This document shows, in pieces, positions 19,651 to 29,537 of a stretch of 64,000 bases of DNA. The notes beneath the pieces were generated by a model. That model was not told the DNA's origin. It was given only the letters and a program-made list of their open reading frames with translations, and did not search any database. Origin of the DNA: Chrysophaeum taylorii (taxonomy: Eukaryota; Sar; Pelagophyceae; Pelagomonadales; Pelagomonadaceae). The stretch covers positions 558,001 through 622,000 of the forward strand of contig JAQMWT010000309.1 of NCBI GenBank assembly GCA_029834535.1, given 5' to 3'. A program made the position numbers and the translations under genes. The number at the start of each line of letters is the position of its first letter. Positions within the stretch are counted from its first letter, which is position 1.

Positions 19651-20084
19651 TCTCATTATCAATATTAAATGGGGGGAGGCCCTGCGACTGACCTACTGCG
19701 CCGAGTCGCTGTGTGGTCGCTCGCCACCCAGAGGTAGGTTGCAGAGAAGTTGAGATCCGGTCGCCGACCGCAACAACGTGTTGTGTGGCGAGCGGGGGCT
19801 GGAAGAGCATGCCCGGGCTGTCAGTCAGTCAACATGGACGCCTCGTCCCCTCGTTGTCCGTCCAAGGCGCCGCCGCAGCTCGTCGCCCAGCGCTGGCATC
19901 GAGTTCCGCGCCGACTTCGGCAGAGCGCGCCAGGACGAGCCGCACGACTATCGACTCGTCTTTCGCGAGGGCTGCGGCAGGCGGCTAGGGGCGGCCTCCC
20001 GGGTGGTGGGGCACACTACTACCTTGCGACGAAGCTCCGGCAGCTCCTTTTTGTCTCTAAAGATGAGGCCAGCGCGCCGCGAAT

Positions 20085-20439
20085 TCAGTCGCGGTACCGC
20101 AGCGTCGCGTCCACGTTCCGCAGCAGCCGCTCCAATGCCGCACGCACCCCCTCGATATCGCCGTCTATGTGCGAGTCGATGTCCCGCTGGTGTCGCCGAG
20201 CGAGGAGCACGTCGGACACGGTGTCCCGGTGGCGCACGACATCTCGGCGACGGCGGCGGCGTACTGCTCGGATGAACGCGTATGTTGTGGCGCCGGCGAC
20301 AAACACGTAATACATGACTGCCCTGGCATAAACGTGGCGAACGCCCGGATGCGGCTCGGTGCTGACGTAGATGCCCTGTCTGGCAAGAGCTGCCACCACT
20401 GCCTTGCTCAACAACTTGTCGCACCACCAGGAGCAAGGG

Positions 20440-20475
<36 letters not shown>

Positions 20476-20498
20476 GCCTCCAAATTCAAGAGGTTCAT
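20085..20498 (-). CDS. Hypothetical protein with one possible membrane helix
   Basis: 137 residues from ATG at 20498. Residues 9-20 are a TDRQ repeat made by the GACA microsatellite. The rest has natural-looking composition: KLLSKAVVAALARQGIYVST, a hydrophobic AVMYYVFVAGATTYAF segment, an Arg run and a charged helix ending ALERLLRNVDATLRYRD. No family is recognised; it could be a decaying fragment. Confidence 0.35.
20441..20476. repeat. (TCTG)n microsatellite
   Basis: Nine perfect TCTG units. The same tetramer recurs near 43620 and 51349 and, on the other strand and interrupted, at 22065-22110 and 30710-30735. Confidence 0.95.
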
Positions 20499-20691
20499 GA
20501 TGTAACACGAAAGTCACGCGCTCAGAGCCAACAGGCTCGGGTAGCAGAGGCGACTGGTAGATTAATCCAAAAAGGCCGATACAATTCATGAGAAGCGAGA
20601 TAGAAAATCTGAATTAGGGTTAGTACCCCCTATTCTAGAGTTAGTTAGTTCCATTAAATTTGCCACCCTTTATATATTTAAGAACAAAAAC

Positions 20692-21000
20692 AAGTGCAGG
20701 CCAGTAAGTTCACCTAGTCCCAATCTCTAACCCTAGTAAGTTCAGGTCTGGTCCCAGTAAGTTTCGTATAAGTTCACCTGGTCAGTAAGTTCACCTAGCT
20801 CACACCAACTCCTTTGAGCTCGTCGCTCTCGCCTCCGCCAATCTAAGCTGCTTTGATCCGCACGCGCCGCCAACCTTTGAGTTTACTCTAAAAACCCTTT
20901 ACTCTAAAAACCCCAGTATGTTCACCTGGTCCCAGTAAGTTCACTTGGTCACTAAGTTCACCTAGTCCCAATCTCCAACCCCAGTAAGTTCACTCACACA
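20692..21000. repeat. Array of CCAGTAAGTTCACCTGGTC-type repeats (copy A)
   Basis: Many imperfect ~19-bp units, spaced irregularly and separated partly by unrelated sequence such as a CTCTAAAAACCC duplicate. Confidence 0.8.
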
Positions 21001-21556
21001 CACGTGTGGGGTAGGGTGGAGTCGTCGACTCAGAAGAGGATATCCTCGGGGTTGCCGATCGACAGAGAGCCACGTAGAGCTGGACGTGGCAGAAGACGGG
21101 CTTCGCCAAGAGGACGCCGACCTCGCGAGGCGTCTGGCCCTGGCTCTTGTTGATCGTTTGGCGTAGGCGGACCTTAAGCGATACAGGTTGGAGGAGCCTC
21201 GGTGACAACGACACGATCGATCATGTATCTGGTACCGTTGCAGTGGCCGTGCGACGGGTCGAGGTTGCGAAGACATTAAGCTCGCGATCAAAGTCAGCAT
21301 GCCGTTGGTTGTCAGGGAGTTGAAAACTCTACTGTAAAGAGCGAGGCGTCGTCTTCCGACCCAGCCTAGTCAGCCGAAAAGAACTCCGACGCCTCGTCTC
21401 CGGGAAAAAAAGGCCGCGGTCATGCGCGCGTTGTCAGCATCGACAACATCGTTTCGACGGGGCGTGAGAATGGCGCGCTGAAAGAGCCGCCGCGGGTCGT
21501 GGAAATAGTCTGCGAGGTCGCCGTAGACGGCTTGGAGGAACACTGTCTGGCTCTCG

Positions 21557-22003
21557 CCAAAAGGAAGGGTAGGAATGCCGGTCCTGGTGTGTGCGAGTGG
21601 TGTGTGCGAGTGCCCGGGGCTATATATACCCCTGTGCTTCCCCATCAAAGTGAAACGTGAACATCTGGGGCGAGTCAAGCATGTATGTGTATGCGAGACG
21701 ATGGGGACCCAGCAGACGACGACGCCATCTGCTTAAGATGAACATCTGCGTCGGAGATGAACACCCGGTCCTGGTAAGTGAAAGCGCCCAGATGAGGGGG
21801 GTCTAGTGTTTGTGCTAGACGATGGGGCTCCAGCAGTTGGCGACGGCAACTGCTTCGTAGACACTCACACACTCCTTGCGGCGCAGCGGTGGGGCGGATT
21901 CGAACGCGCGATCCACCTCGAGCGCTTTAAGGGCCCATAACCAAAAGGGAGGGTAGGAATGCCGGTCCTGGTGTGCGCAAGTGCCCGGGGCTATATATAC
22001 CCC
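21557..22003. repeat. Direct repeat carrying GGGGCTATATATACCCC palindromes
   Basis: The ~80-bp segment at 21557-21640 (AGGGTAGGAATGCCGGTCCT ... TATA palindrome 21616-21632) recurs at 21941-22010 (palindrome 21987-22003). The palindromes look like TATA boxes readable in either direction and lie in the region 5' of the helicase fragment on the minus strand. Confidence 0.75.
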
Positions 22004-22128
22004 TGTGCTCGCGCCTACCTGATCCTTACTCTCGCGCCTACCTGATCCTTACCCTAAATCGATGGACAAACAAACAAACAGACAAACAGACAGACAAACA
22101 GACAAACAAACATCTGTCGATTAGTAGT

Positions 22129-22571
22129 TAAGAAAAAACGCTGTGTTATTCACACCGGCTGTCCTCGTTTAGGAGACAGATTCGAGGACAGACTACCACT
22201 GTTCTCACGCTCTGCTCAAGGGTAACACAGTTGTGATTACTGTTCTCTACGAAGTCATGGACCAAAATCGCGCCTGACGCGCGGCTTAGTCGCCAAATCA
22301 TATGAAAGACACATAGGCGAGAAAAAAAAAGAACGTCGATCCCGAGCCGGCACGATGGATTAGGATCAACGCCGACACGACCTATTTCGACAAACAGACT
22401 TCGTACGCACCAAGCACGTTGCGCCGGGTCCTGAAACAACAAGTTGCGGAGGTAGGTCGGGTCGTCGACGGACGCGTCGTCACTCGCCGCGTCCTCGTGC
22501 GGACCCACCCGCAGGCCTCATTTTCGTCGTTGGTCCACTCGAGGGTTTCACGAGACGAGTTGTAACCATTT
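22129..22571 (-). other. Spacer with a coding-like minus-strand fragment
   Basis: A GTG-initiated 120-codon minus-strand frame (22146-22508) has plausible composition (PTYLRNLLFQDPAQRAWCVR ... RRVGVD-like) but no ATG and no recognised family. It may be a repeat-derived fragment. Confidence 0.3.
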
Positions 22572-23425
22572 GTGCAGGCTAGTAAGTTGACCTGGTCCCA
22601 GCAGTAAGTTGACGTCCCAGTAATACGTAAGTAAGGTGACCTGGTCCCAGTAAGTTGACCTGCTGTGTGTCCTAGTAATAAAGTTCACCTGGTCCTAGTA
22701 AGTTGACCTGGTCCCAGTAAGTTCACCTGGTCCTGGTAAGGGCGGTCGGCGCAGACGACGTGTAGACGCCGGGAGGGAGCTTATCGGCGGTATTGCGCAG
22801 CACGTGTGGGGTAGGGTGGAGTCGTCGACCCAGAAGAAGATATCTATCTATCCTCGGGGTTGCCGATCATCGAAAGAGAGCCACGTAGAGCAGCTGGCCG
22901 TGGCTGAAGACGGGCTTGAGCATGAGGACCTCGCGGGTCGTCTTGCCCTGGCTCTTGTTGATCGTTTTGGCGTAGGCGGGCCTTAAGGGATAGAGGTTGG
23001 AGGAGCCTCGGTGACGACGACGCGATCGATCACGTATCTGGTACCGTTGCAGCGGCCGTGCGACGGGTCGAGGTTGCGAAGACTTTTTTAAGCTCGCGAT
23101 CAAAAAAGTAAGCATGCCGTTGGTGGTTGTCAGGGAGTTGAAAAAAAAACTCGACTGTAAAGAGCGAGGCGTCGTCTTCCGACCCAACCTAGTCGTCGGC
23201 CGAAAAGAACTCCGACGCCTCGTCTCCGGAAAAAAAAAGGCCGTGGTCATTCATTCATGCGCGCGTTGTCAGCATCGACAACATCGTGTCGACGGGGCGT
23301 GAGAATGGCGCGCTGACTAAAAGAGCCGCCGCGGGTCGTGGAAATAAATAGTCTGCGAGGTCGCCGCCGTAGACGGCTTTTGGAGGATCAATGTCTGCCT
23401 ACCTGAGCCTTACCCTGATTCGGGG
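22572..23425 (-). mobile_element. Helitron-helicase-bearing repeat element, copy B (truncated)
   Basis: It begins GTGCAGGCTAGTAAGTTGACC and carries a ~170-bp GTAAGTTGACC array (22572-22740). The minus strand at 22867-23250 keeps the helicase end in one frame: YAKTINKSQGKTTREVLMLK and PVFSHGQLLYVALFR. The right end stops at about 23425, where similarity to copies A and C (CCTTACCCTGATTCGGGG) is lost just before the gene at 23438. Confidence 0.65.
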
Positions 23426-23437
23426 GACTTTTTAGAC

Positions 23438-23797
23438 ATGTCGTCGGCCTATTCCAACGATTACGCCAACTCTTCGAACGAGATCGACGAGGCCCTCCTG
23501 TCGCGCGAGCGCGCCGTCACGGCGCGAGAATACGCGGTGAGTCAACGCGAACAAGCCGTCGCAGCCCGCGAATCCGCGATCCTCTGCCGCGAACGATGGT
23601 TACGGCAGCACGGAGTCAGGACCTATCCACCTCCGGCACCGACCTGGGAACAAAAGAAAAAACCAAAACACGACCCGCCGCCCTTCCAGGAGGAGGGCGC
23701 GCTCCAAGCGGCGGCGGCGGCTTTAGGAGTCAACCTCAAAAAACCCGAATCCGACGACGACGACGGCGGCGGCGGCGAACCCGATCACCATATCTGA
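23438..23797 (+). CDS. Small coiled-coil protein, unknown
   Basis: 119 residues. Residues 19-56 form regular heptads of the type RERAVTAREYAVSQREQAVA with a later CRERWLRQ, followed by a Pro/Lys-rich stretch and an acidic, Gly-rich tail (ESDDDDGGGGEPDHH). The ATG follows closely after the truncated Helitron copy B. I recognise no family; the NPF-less start and heptads only loosely recall SCAMP N-termini. Confidence 0.5.
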   Translation: MSSAYSNDYANSSNEIDEALLSRERAVTAREYAVSQREQAVAARESAILCRERWLRQHGVRTYPPPAPTWEQKKKPKHDPPPFQEEGALQAAAAALGVNLKKPESDDDDGGGGEPDHHI

Positions 23798-24087
23798 CGA
23801 CGGCGGCGGCGACGCGTGTACTCTGTCGTAGTCGTTTTAAATAACTAAGCAGCTCCTCGTTCGTTTGAGGGGGGGGGGGCATCTGTAAAGTATCGCGCTT
23901 GATTAAGGTCTGCGGCACGTCGTGGGGTGTACGGGCGATCAAAAAAAACACCGTCAAAAACCCGTTCTCGTCGCCGCGCGACGCCCCAAGATCGCGTGAT
24001 GCTATTCATCATCGTTCTCAGGGGACTTCTATCCTTCGCTTGGTGCTGTAGATAAAAGGTGACCCTTTTTCGCCTGACAGTGGCAAG

Positions 24088-27000
24088 ATGATGATGGGTC
24101 TTCTCTCGACGCGTCGTCAAGAGGCTGTGTCAATGATGCACCGCCTCAGTCTGCCGCAGTCTAGGACGATGGCTGCGGCCCCGGCCGTTCAGAACTTGCC
24201 TGATACGGTCACCGAGCTCCTTCCCCGAGGCAGGCAGTGGGCTCGCAAAATAGGTCAATGGAACCGGCCGAGCGGCGCCGGTCCAACAATGGCGATGGAG
24301 AGTGGTGCTGCTGCGTCGCTGCGTACTACCGGAGGAGGAGGAGGATCCGGGCAAGGCGATTGACCTGGAACGAGAGGGCGACTTGCCCCTTCAATTCTTC
24401 GTCTGCAGTAAGCGCTGCCGCAACGACTTTGCCACGAAAACTTCCGGCCTCGAGTGCTCGTCGAGAAACGCATCCCGGCGGCCGGCGTTGACGACGTGCT
24501 TGAAGACGGACATCCGGCCCGGCAATCGAGTCGAGGCGATAGGCAACCTTTGGGCGGGCGTCAGCGTGTACGCTGAGGCGGCTACCGCCCAGAGGCTCCA
24601 CTACGACGCAGGCTCGGTCACGCTCGCACCGTCAAAAGGGCGTCTCCAACGGCACCATCAAGGTGGTGGGCTTGAGCGGCGTCCGCGCAGCGTCGGACAA
24701 CAAGGAGTACGCCATCGCCCGTCGCGCTCGATCGACCGCTTCGCAATGGCGGCCGCCTGCGCTGCAGCCAGCACAATCGCAGTCGCAGTCGCCTGAGTCG
24801 CGGAGGCAGTTGCTGGCGGAACGGCTCAAGGTCCAGCAGCTCGAGGCAGCAAGGGCGTCCCAGCAACACCGTACCGCCACGGCCGAGCGTGCCGCCGTTA
24901 TGGTGGCACACGAAGAGGCCTTCGAGGTCGAGAAGGCCGAGGCCATGGAGGCTGCGGCAGCTGTCGCTGCCCGAGCTGATGCCGAGGCCCGAGGGCAGCG
25001 CGTCGAGAGCAACAACTCTAGGTCCAGCGTCAGCGGAGAGATGAGGCTGCGGCGTTGAAGCGGAAGCGCGCTCTGCAGGCGTTGGCTTTAAGAGAAGCAG
25101 GCGGTGGCCGACGCCCGCGCCGAAGTGAAGCGAGCAGTGACCGAGGCGACGGCGCGGACCAAGGCGCAGCTGGCTAAAAAGTGCGACTCGGCGAAGATGC
25201 GCCAGCTCCAGCGCAGCTACGCCGACGTCAACAGGGATGCGAAGCAGCTGACCCTTAAGCTCGACAAGGCCGAGGCCGAGCTTAGAGCGCGGGACGAGGA
25301 GATCGTGATCGCCGACGGGCGCGCGTCGCCGAGCTCGAGAAGCGAGACGCCACGATTCGAGGAGTTCCATGCCGGCCGGCAGGCGTCGGTGCTGGCAAGG
25401 ACTAGGCCTGGCCTCCGTGGGTGCGACACCTCTGTAGTATGCGTCTGCTGGCGTTGCGCGTCGCGCCGTCCGAGGTCTCCGAAGTCATCGCATCGATCGT
25501 CATCGCGGTCGTAGGGGAATCGAGCGCGCCGTCGAGATAGAGAGCTCCCGTCCTCCTTGCGTTTCGTCAGCAACCTGCGGCGAAGCGAGATGGGACGTCT
25601 CCACGAGGTCCTCCTCTTAGCCCTCGACCTCAACGAGGGCGAGGCGCGCGCGTTCCAATAATCGGACGCGTCGCCGTTCGACGGCAAGGAGCTCGTCGGC
25701 ACGCGAGTCCGAATCGACGTCGTCCATGGAGTTCGAGACTGGACCATGGGCGCCCGACCGAGCTCGCCGACCAGACCGCTCACGGCGAATCCCAGGCTAT
25801 TGCAGCCCGCTTTAGCGAGACATCCAGAGCGCCCTCGATGATCAGTTTTTCCGTGGCGTGTACGCGAAGCTTTCGTATGGTTCGGCGGACGGAATTCATA
25901 GCGATTGGTGACGACATCGTTCGCAGTCTTGCAAGTGCTGTCGGGACGACCGACAACGCGGCGGCGGCCTTGGCAAGCGTCCGAGAGCTGCGAACCATCG
26001 TGGCGGCAGAAGTACGCGAAAACATGGGTGAGCCAGCTTGGGAGAGAGAGGCTTTTCGAGTCAGAGGCGACTCGCGTTTGGTCGGCAAACTGCCAACGTC
26101 GTCTCGGAAACACCTTTATCGACAGTGGCGCCACCGCCGAGAGTCCGCTTCTTGAGAACTTGGTCCTGGCGGCGACCTCGCTTCTTGTGAAGGATACAAA
26201 ACACCTCCGGCTTTACAGCCGACGTGAACAAGGTTATCCGTGCGACATCATCGAAGGGCTTTGGCGAGGGCGTCGGTTGGTATGGCAAAGGGCTTTGGCA
26301 GTCAACTGCGAGCCTTCTTGGAGAAGGAGAAACCTAGGGAACTGTACTTGACGCTCGGCCGAACCGACAAGGGGACGCGCCAAGATGCATGCACCGAGGC
26401 TGCTTGGGTCCTGTTCGCCAACCTCACGCTCATTCTCGAGCATCTCGACGGTGCGTCTTACGCGGATGCCAACGTGCTCCGAGACAATCTCTTCGCCGCC
26501 GCGCTGAGCAGCGCCGAAATCAAGGCTGCGCTATGGGCCAGGGCTGTTATTCACCACAAATTCACTGTGCCTTTTCGGTTCTGTGCCGCATCCAACGATC
26601 TCGACGGCTGATCTGCGCTGCAGATGGCGTCCGCCTGTCGTCGAACGTGCGCACGGGTTGTTCGAGCGACTACTTAGCATCGAGCCAGCAGTCGTCGCCA
26701 CTGCGAAGGCCTTTGACAGGTCGATGATCAAGCTGCACGACGAATTCCTGAATGCCCGGGCCAACTCAACTCGCAAGTCAGCGGACGGGACCTTGATGCT
26801 ACGCGACGTCGACATCGTTCGCCACCGCCCACGACAGCGACGCATGGGCATTGAAACTGCAGCTGCTCGAAGAGTGGGGGCGCTGAATAGCCAGCACACT
26901 CCAAAATGGCTAGGGGGGCGCGGTACATTGGCAACGGAGACCTCGCCGTCTCCCAACAGAAGACTTTGGCGATGCAAAACGGCGTTTACGGGGGGCACGC

Positions 27001-27861
27001 GTCGACGCGCGAATAGACAAGAATCGGAGTCCGGTGGGATGAAGTACTACGGGAGCGTCTACCCAAATACGGCTTCGGATAATGTCACTAGCGTTGTTGC
27101 GGGCTCAAAAGATGAAATTTTCCCTCGGTGGGCCGATTGGCATACCGTCAAGCGCTTCACCGCGGATCTCCACCACGGCTGCCGAAGGAACACACAGTGA
27201 TGGTAGTGGTGGAAGGAAATCCGCCCCCGGTCGTCTCGACCAGGACGACGACGACAAGAGGGTGACGGCCTTGATGATTGAAGCAGCGCGAATGGGGCGG
27301 CCGGACTTCAAGGCGAAAGCCGACGCTCGTCGCCAAGCAGCGATCGATCGGCACCGCGCGCGAAATGCCGAAACGATCGCGGCGGCGGCGCTCGATCGAC
27401 GCGTAAACGATATGACGAGGGCCAGGGATGCCATTGAGAAGGTGCTCCTTGTCAGCCAGCAACCAGGAGGAGGAGCTGGATGGACAAACCACGCTCGCAG
27501 AGTTGGAAAGAAAGCTCGACGCCGCCGACCTCGCCGAGCTCCGTAGTAGCAGCGACAGTGGTCGATGCAAGATGCTCGTCAGCAACATTGCTCGCTACAC
27601 CAACGGCATGGGCATGGGTGACCTCAAGCCCAAGTCCGTCACTTCGACAAAGGACGCACTGGTCGGCCAGTCAGGAGCTTGCCTTCCTTTTTAGCCAAGC
27701 ATCTCAAGCAGATCTACCGCGAGATCACAATGGAGAGGGCGACGGTTGAGCCTGTTGTTCCGCAGCGACGGCCGCCGCCGGTGCTTGGTACGGAAACACG
27801 GGAGGAGCGAGCGCAGGGCCCTGGACGCTCGGCGCGCCTGGCGCTCGACACCAACGAATAA
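24088..27861 (+). other. Decayed multi-frame coding locus of unknown family
   Basis: Several coding-like plus-strand stretches follow each other in different frames: 24300-24600 (DLPLQFFVCSKRCRNDFATK; IRPGNRVEAIGNLWAGVSVY), a long Ala/Glu/Arg coiled coil at 24663-25320 (RQLLAERLKVQQLEAARASQ; AKMRQLQRSYADVNRDAKQL), 25838-26150 (FIAIGDDIVRSLASAVGTTD), 26240-26611 (RELYLTLGRTDKGTRQDACT; FANLTLILEHLDGASYADAN), 27240-27440 (VTALMIEAARMGRPDFKAKA) and 27500-27860 (TTLAELERKLDAADLAELRS). Frame changes exclude one intact gene; introns could explain some. No transposase, polymerase or other signature is seen. It is probably a degraded gene or a repeat-family member. Confidence 0.35.
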
Positions 27862-28099
27862 TACGACGACGAGGACGTGGATGAAACAGCGGGAGGCATC
27901 TTTTTTTAGAGGACTGTTTTCTTTCTTTTCTTCTTTCACCGACGACGACGACGACCTCGCTCGCCTTTCGACGGGCCGTTGACGAGTGTCGCCGACGGCC
28001 ACGCTCTCATCAGCGGGGTAAGGTAAGGTAAAAGGGTCTTCGGGTAGACGCGATTTTTGAGTTATTTTCGTAACGGAACCGAAACTGCCCAACGCCAGA

Positions 28100-28504
28100 A
28101 TGGAGCTGTACCTGAACGCGAGAGCTCGACTCCGGTCGCGCGGGTCGTCTTCGAAGCGAATTGAGGAGGAGGACCACAAGGAGGAACCCAAGATGACGCC
28201 ACCCAAGAACAGCTTTGTCGATTTTGTGAAAGAAGTTTGCCCTCGACCCGACAACCAGACGCCTCCGACAAAGCCGAGGCCTACCAAACCGGACGCCTAC
28301 GAAGCGGAGATTGCGGCGCTCCAGGCAGTCAAGGCCAAGCACGCCGAGACCACCGAGCAGATCGCCGAGGCTGTGAAGAACGCGATGGCCGTCGTGAAAC
28401 AAGCTCTCAATATCCTCGATAACCTGAACTCTGCCAATCAGCAAGCTACAGACGACGCGACCAAACGGATTGCCCTCATTTCTGACCGCTTCCACGCCTC
28501 CTAA
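28100..28504 (+). CDS. Small coiled-coil protein, unknown
   Basis: 134 residues. A basic start (MELYLNARARLRSRGSSSKR) precedes an acidic/Pro-rich linker and a helix from residue ~70 on (EAEIAALQAVKAKHAETTEQ; AVVKQALNILDNLNSANQQA) suited to a coiled coil. No family is recognised. Confidence 0.5.
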   Translation: MELYLNARARLRSRGSSSKRIEEEDHKEEPKMTPPKNSFVDFVKEVCPRPDNQTPPTKPRPTKPDAYEAEIAALQAVKAKHAETTEQIAEAVKNAMAVVKQALNILDNLNSANQQATDDATKRIALISDRFHAS

Positions 28505-28992
28505 CTTTGCTTGTGTCTATGCTAAACTGCCGTTTGGGTACTGAGAGTCTGCATCTTGTGATCTGAGACAACAACGCAACTACGCGGCGTGAAGGGGCCG
28601 CCTGGTAACACAACTTTAAAACGCTGCTGCTGCGATTCCCGTGTTTCTTTGTATGTTTCCTCAGTACGAGATTGCCCCGCGAAGCGCGCGTGTGTCGATC
28701 GAACCCCTCGAGCCTCTCGCCTTGTCTTGTTATGTCTGGAAAGAGCGCCTTCTTTCCAGTTGTTGAGCGATCTTTTGGGGGATGGGGGGTACAAAAAACT
28801 CCGCAAGCACCGGCGCTTAGCTCATCACGGTCCCCCCCCCCAAAAAAAAAAATAAAACACGAAGCGAAATCGCGTATGATTCTCTTCGTGTATGTTTAAT
28901 AACCACCCAAGCCACGGCCCTCCTCTTCGAGATAAGGTGCAAAAAAAAAAAAGTAATAATAAAAGGACGGAACCAGAGATAAGAGCACAAAG
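28505..28992. other. Intergenic; homopolymer runs only
   Basis: Poly-C/poly-A runs near 28831-28855 and an A run near 28940. Overlapping frames on both strands show no coding signature. Confidence 0.5.
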
Positions 28993-29503
28993 TTAAGCCC
29001 TGCGCCGCTTGAGGGGGGGCTCGTCCGCCTTGGGGTAATACCGGTCGTCTTTGACGACTCGCCAGAGCTTGGCTCGGTCGTTGACTTCGACGCCCAGGGC
29101 TCTCAGTTCTTCTCGCGTTGCGTCGGCCTCGGGGTACTTGCCGCTCATCTTGAGCTGGAGACGTCGAGCGATGAGCGCGTGAGTTCCTTGAGGCACAGGT
29201 CCGCCGTCCCTCGGGTCGCGAGAATAGTCGTGGCCTGTCGAGGGGTCCATATGGCCCTTGCCCCGCGCCTTCCATTGCTTCGTTTTGTCGAAGACCTCGA
29301 TCCCCATCGACTTGAGCCTACGACATCAATCATCAAAAAAACAGCAACGCTCACTCCGCGCGAATTCTGTCGGCGTCCTCGTATCTTCGCGCCTTCTTGC
29401 ACGCGAGGCGCTCCGCGAGGAGAAGGTCCACTCGCGGAACGTCCACTATGACGCCGCCGTCGTCCATGCGACGGTAATCGTGCCGCGCACCATCTTCGTA
29501 CAT
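28993..29503 (-). CDS. Two-exon protein with paired DALR-like motifs, unknown
   Basis: Exons complement(29355..29503) and complement(28993..29317) join across a 37-nt intron (29318-29354; GTGAGCG donor, TCGTAG acceptor) to give 157 residues. The join makes E|LKSMGIEVFDKTKQW continuous. Two related units are seen: RLACKKARRYEDADRIRAEL + KSMGIEVFDKTKQW and RRLQLKMSGKYPEADATREE + LRALGVEVNDRAKLW. This pattern (R..K.Y.EAD.IR.EL...GV.V.D....W) recalls the C-terminal helical segment of cysteinyl-tRNA synthetase but is free-standing here. The C-terminus is basic (PPLKRRRA), a possible nuclear signal. Confidence 0.75.
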
Positions 29504-29537
29504 TGTTCCTAATAAAAGGGGGGTTATTATTTATTAC

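Larger units (their letters stand above)
19651..20691. other. Region with one uncertain minus-strand frame and a TCTG repeat
   Basis: Apart from the hypothetical gene at 20085-20498, nothing is supported. Overlapping plus-strand frames at 19713-20310 are Arg/Ser-rich shadows. Confidence 0.4.
20692..22128 (-). mobile_element. Helitron-helicase-bearing repeat element, copy A (degenerate)
   Basis: Boundaries are inferred by comparison with copy C: both start AAGTGCAGGCCAGTAAGTTC on the left and end CATCTGTCGATTAGTAGT on the right. On the minus strand about 20990-21290 encodes the C-terminal end of a Pif1/Helitron helicase: LRNLDPSHGHCNGTRYMIDR, then RLRQTINKSQGQTPREVGV and KPVFCHVQLYVALCRSATPR, in two frames. 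The left 300 bp is an array of GTAAGTTCACC repeats. The right part has two copies of a segment with a TATA palindrome. Without the Rep domain and with broken frames it is non-autonomous. Confidence 0.65.

Noticed and set aside
21880-21950. Minus-strand tRNA-like segment with GTTCGAATCC
   Set aside because: The T-stem does not pair (GCGCG against CCGCC) and no matching acceptor or anticodon arm was found.
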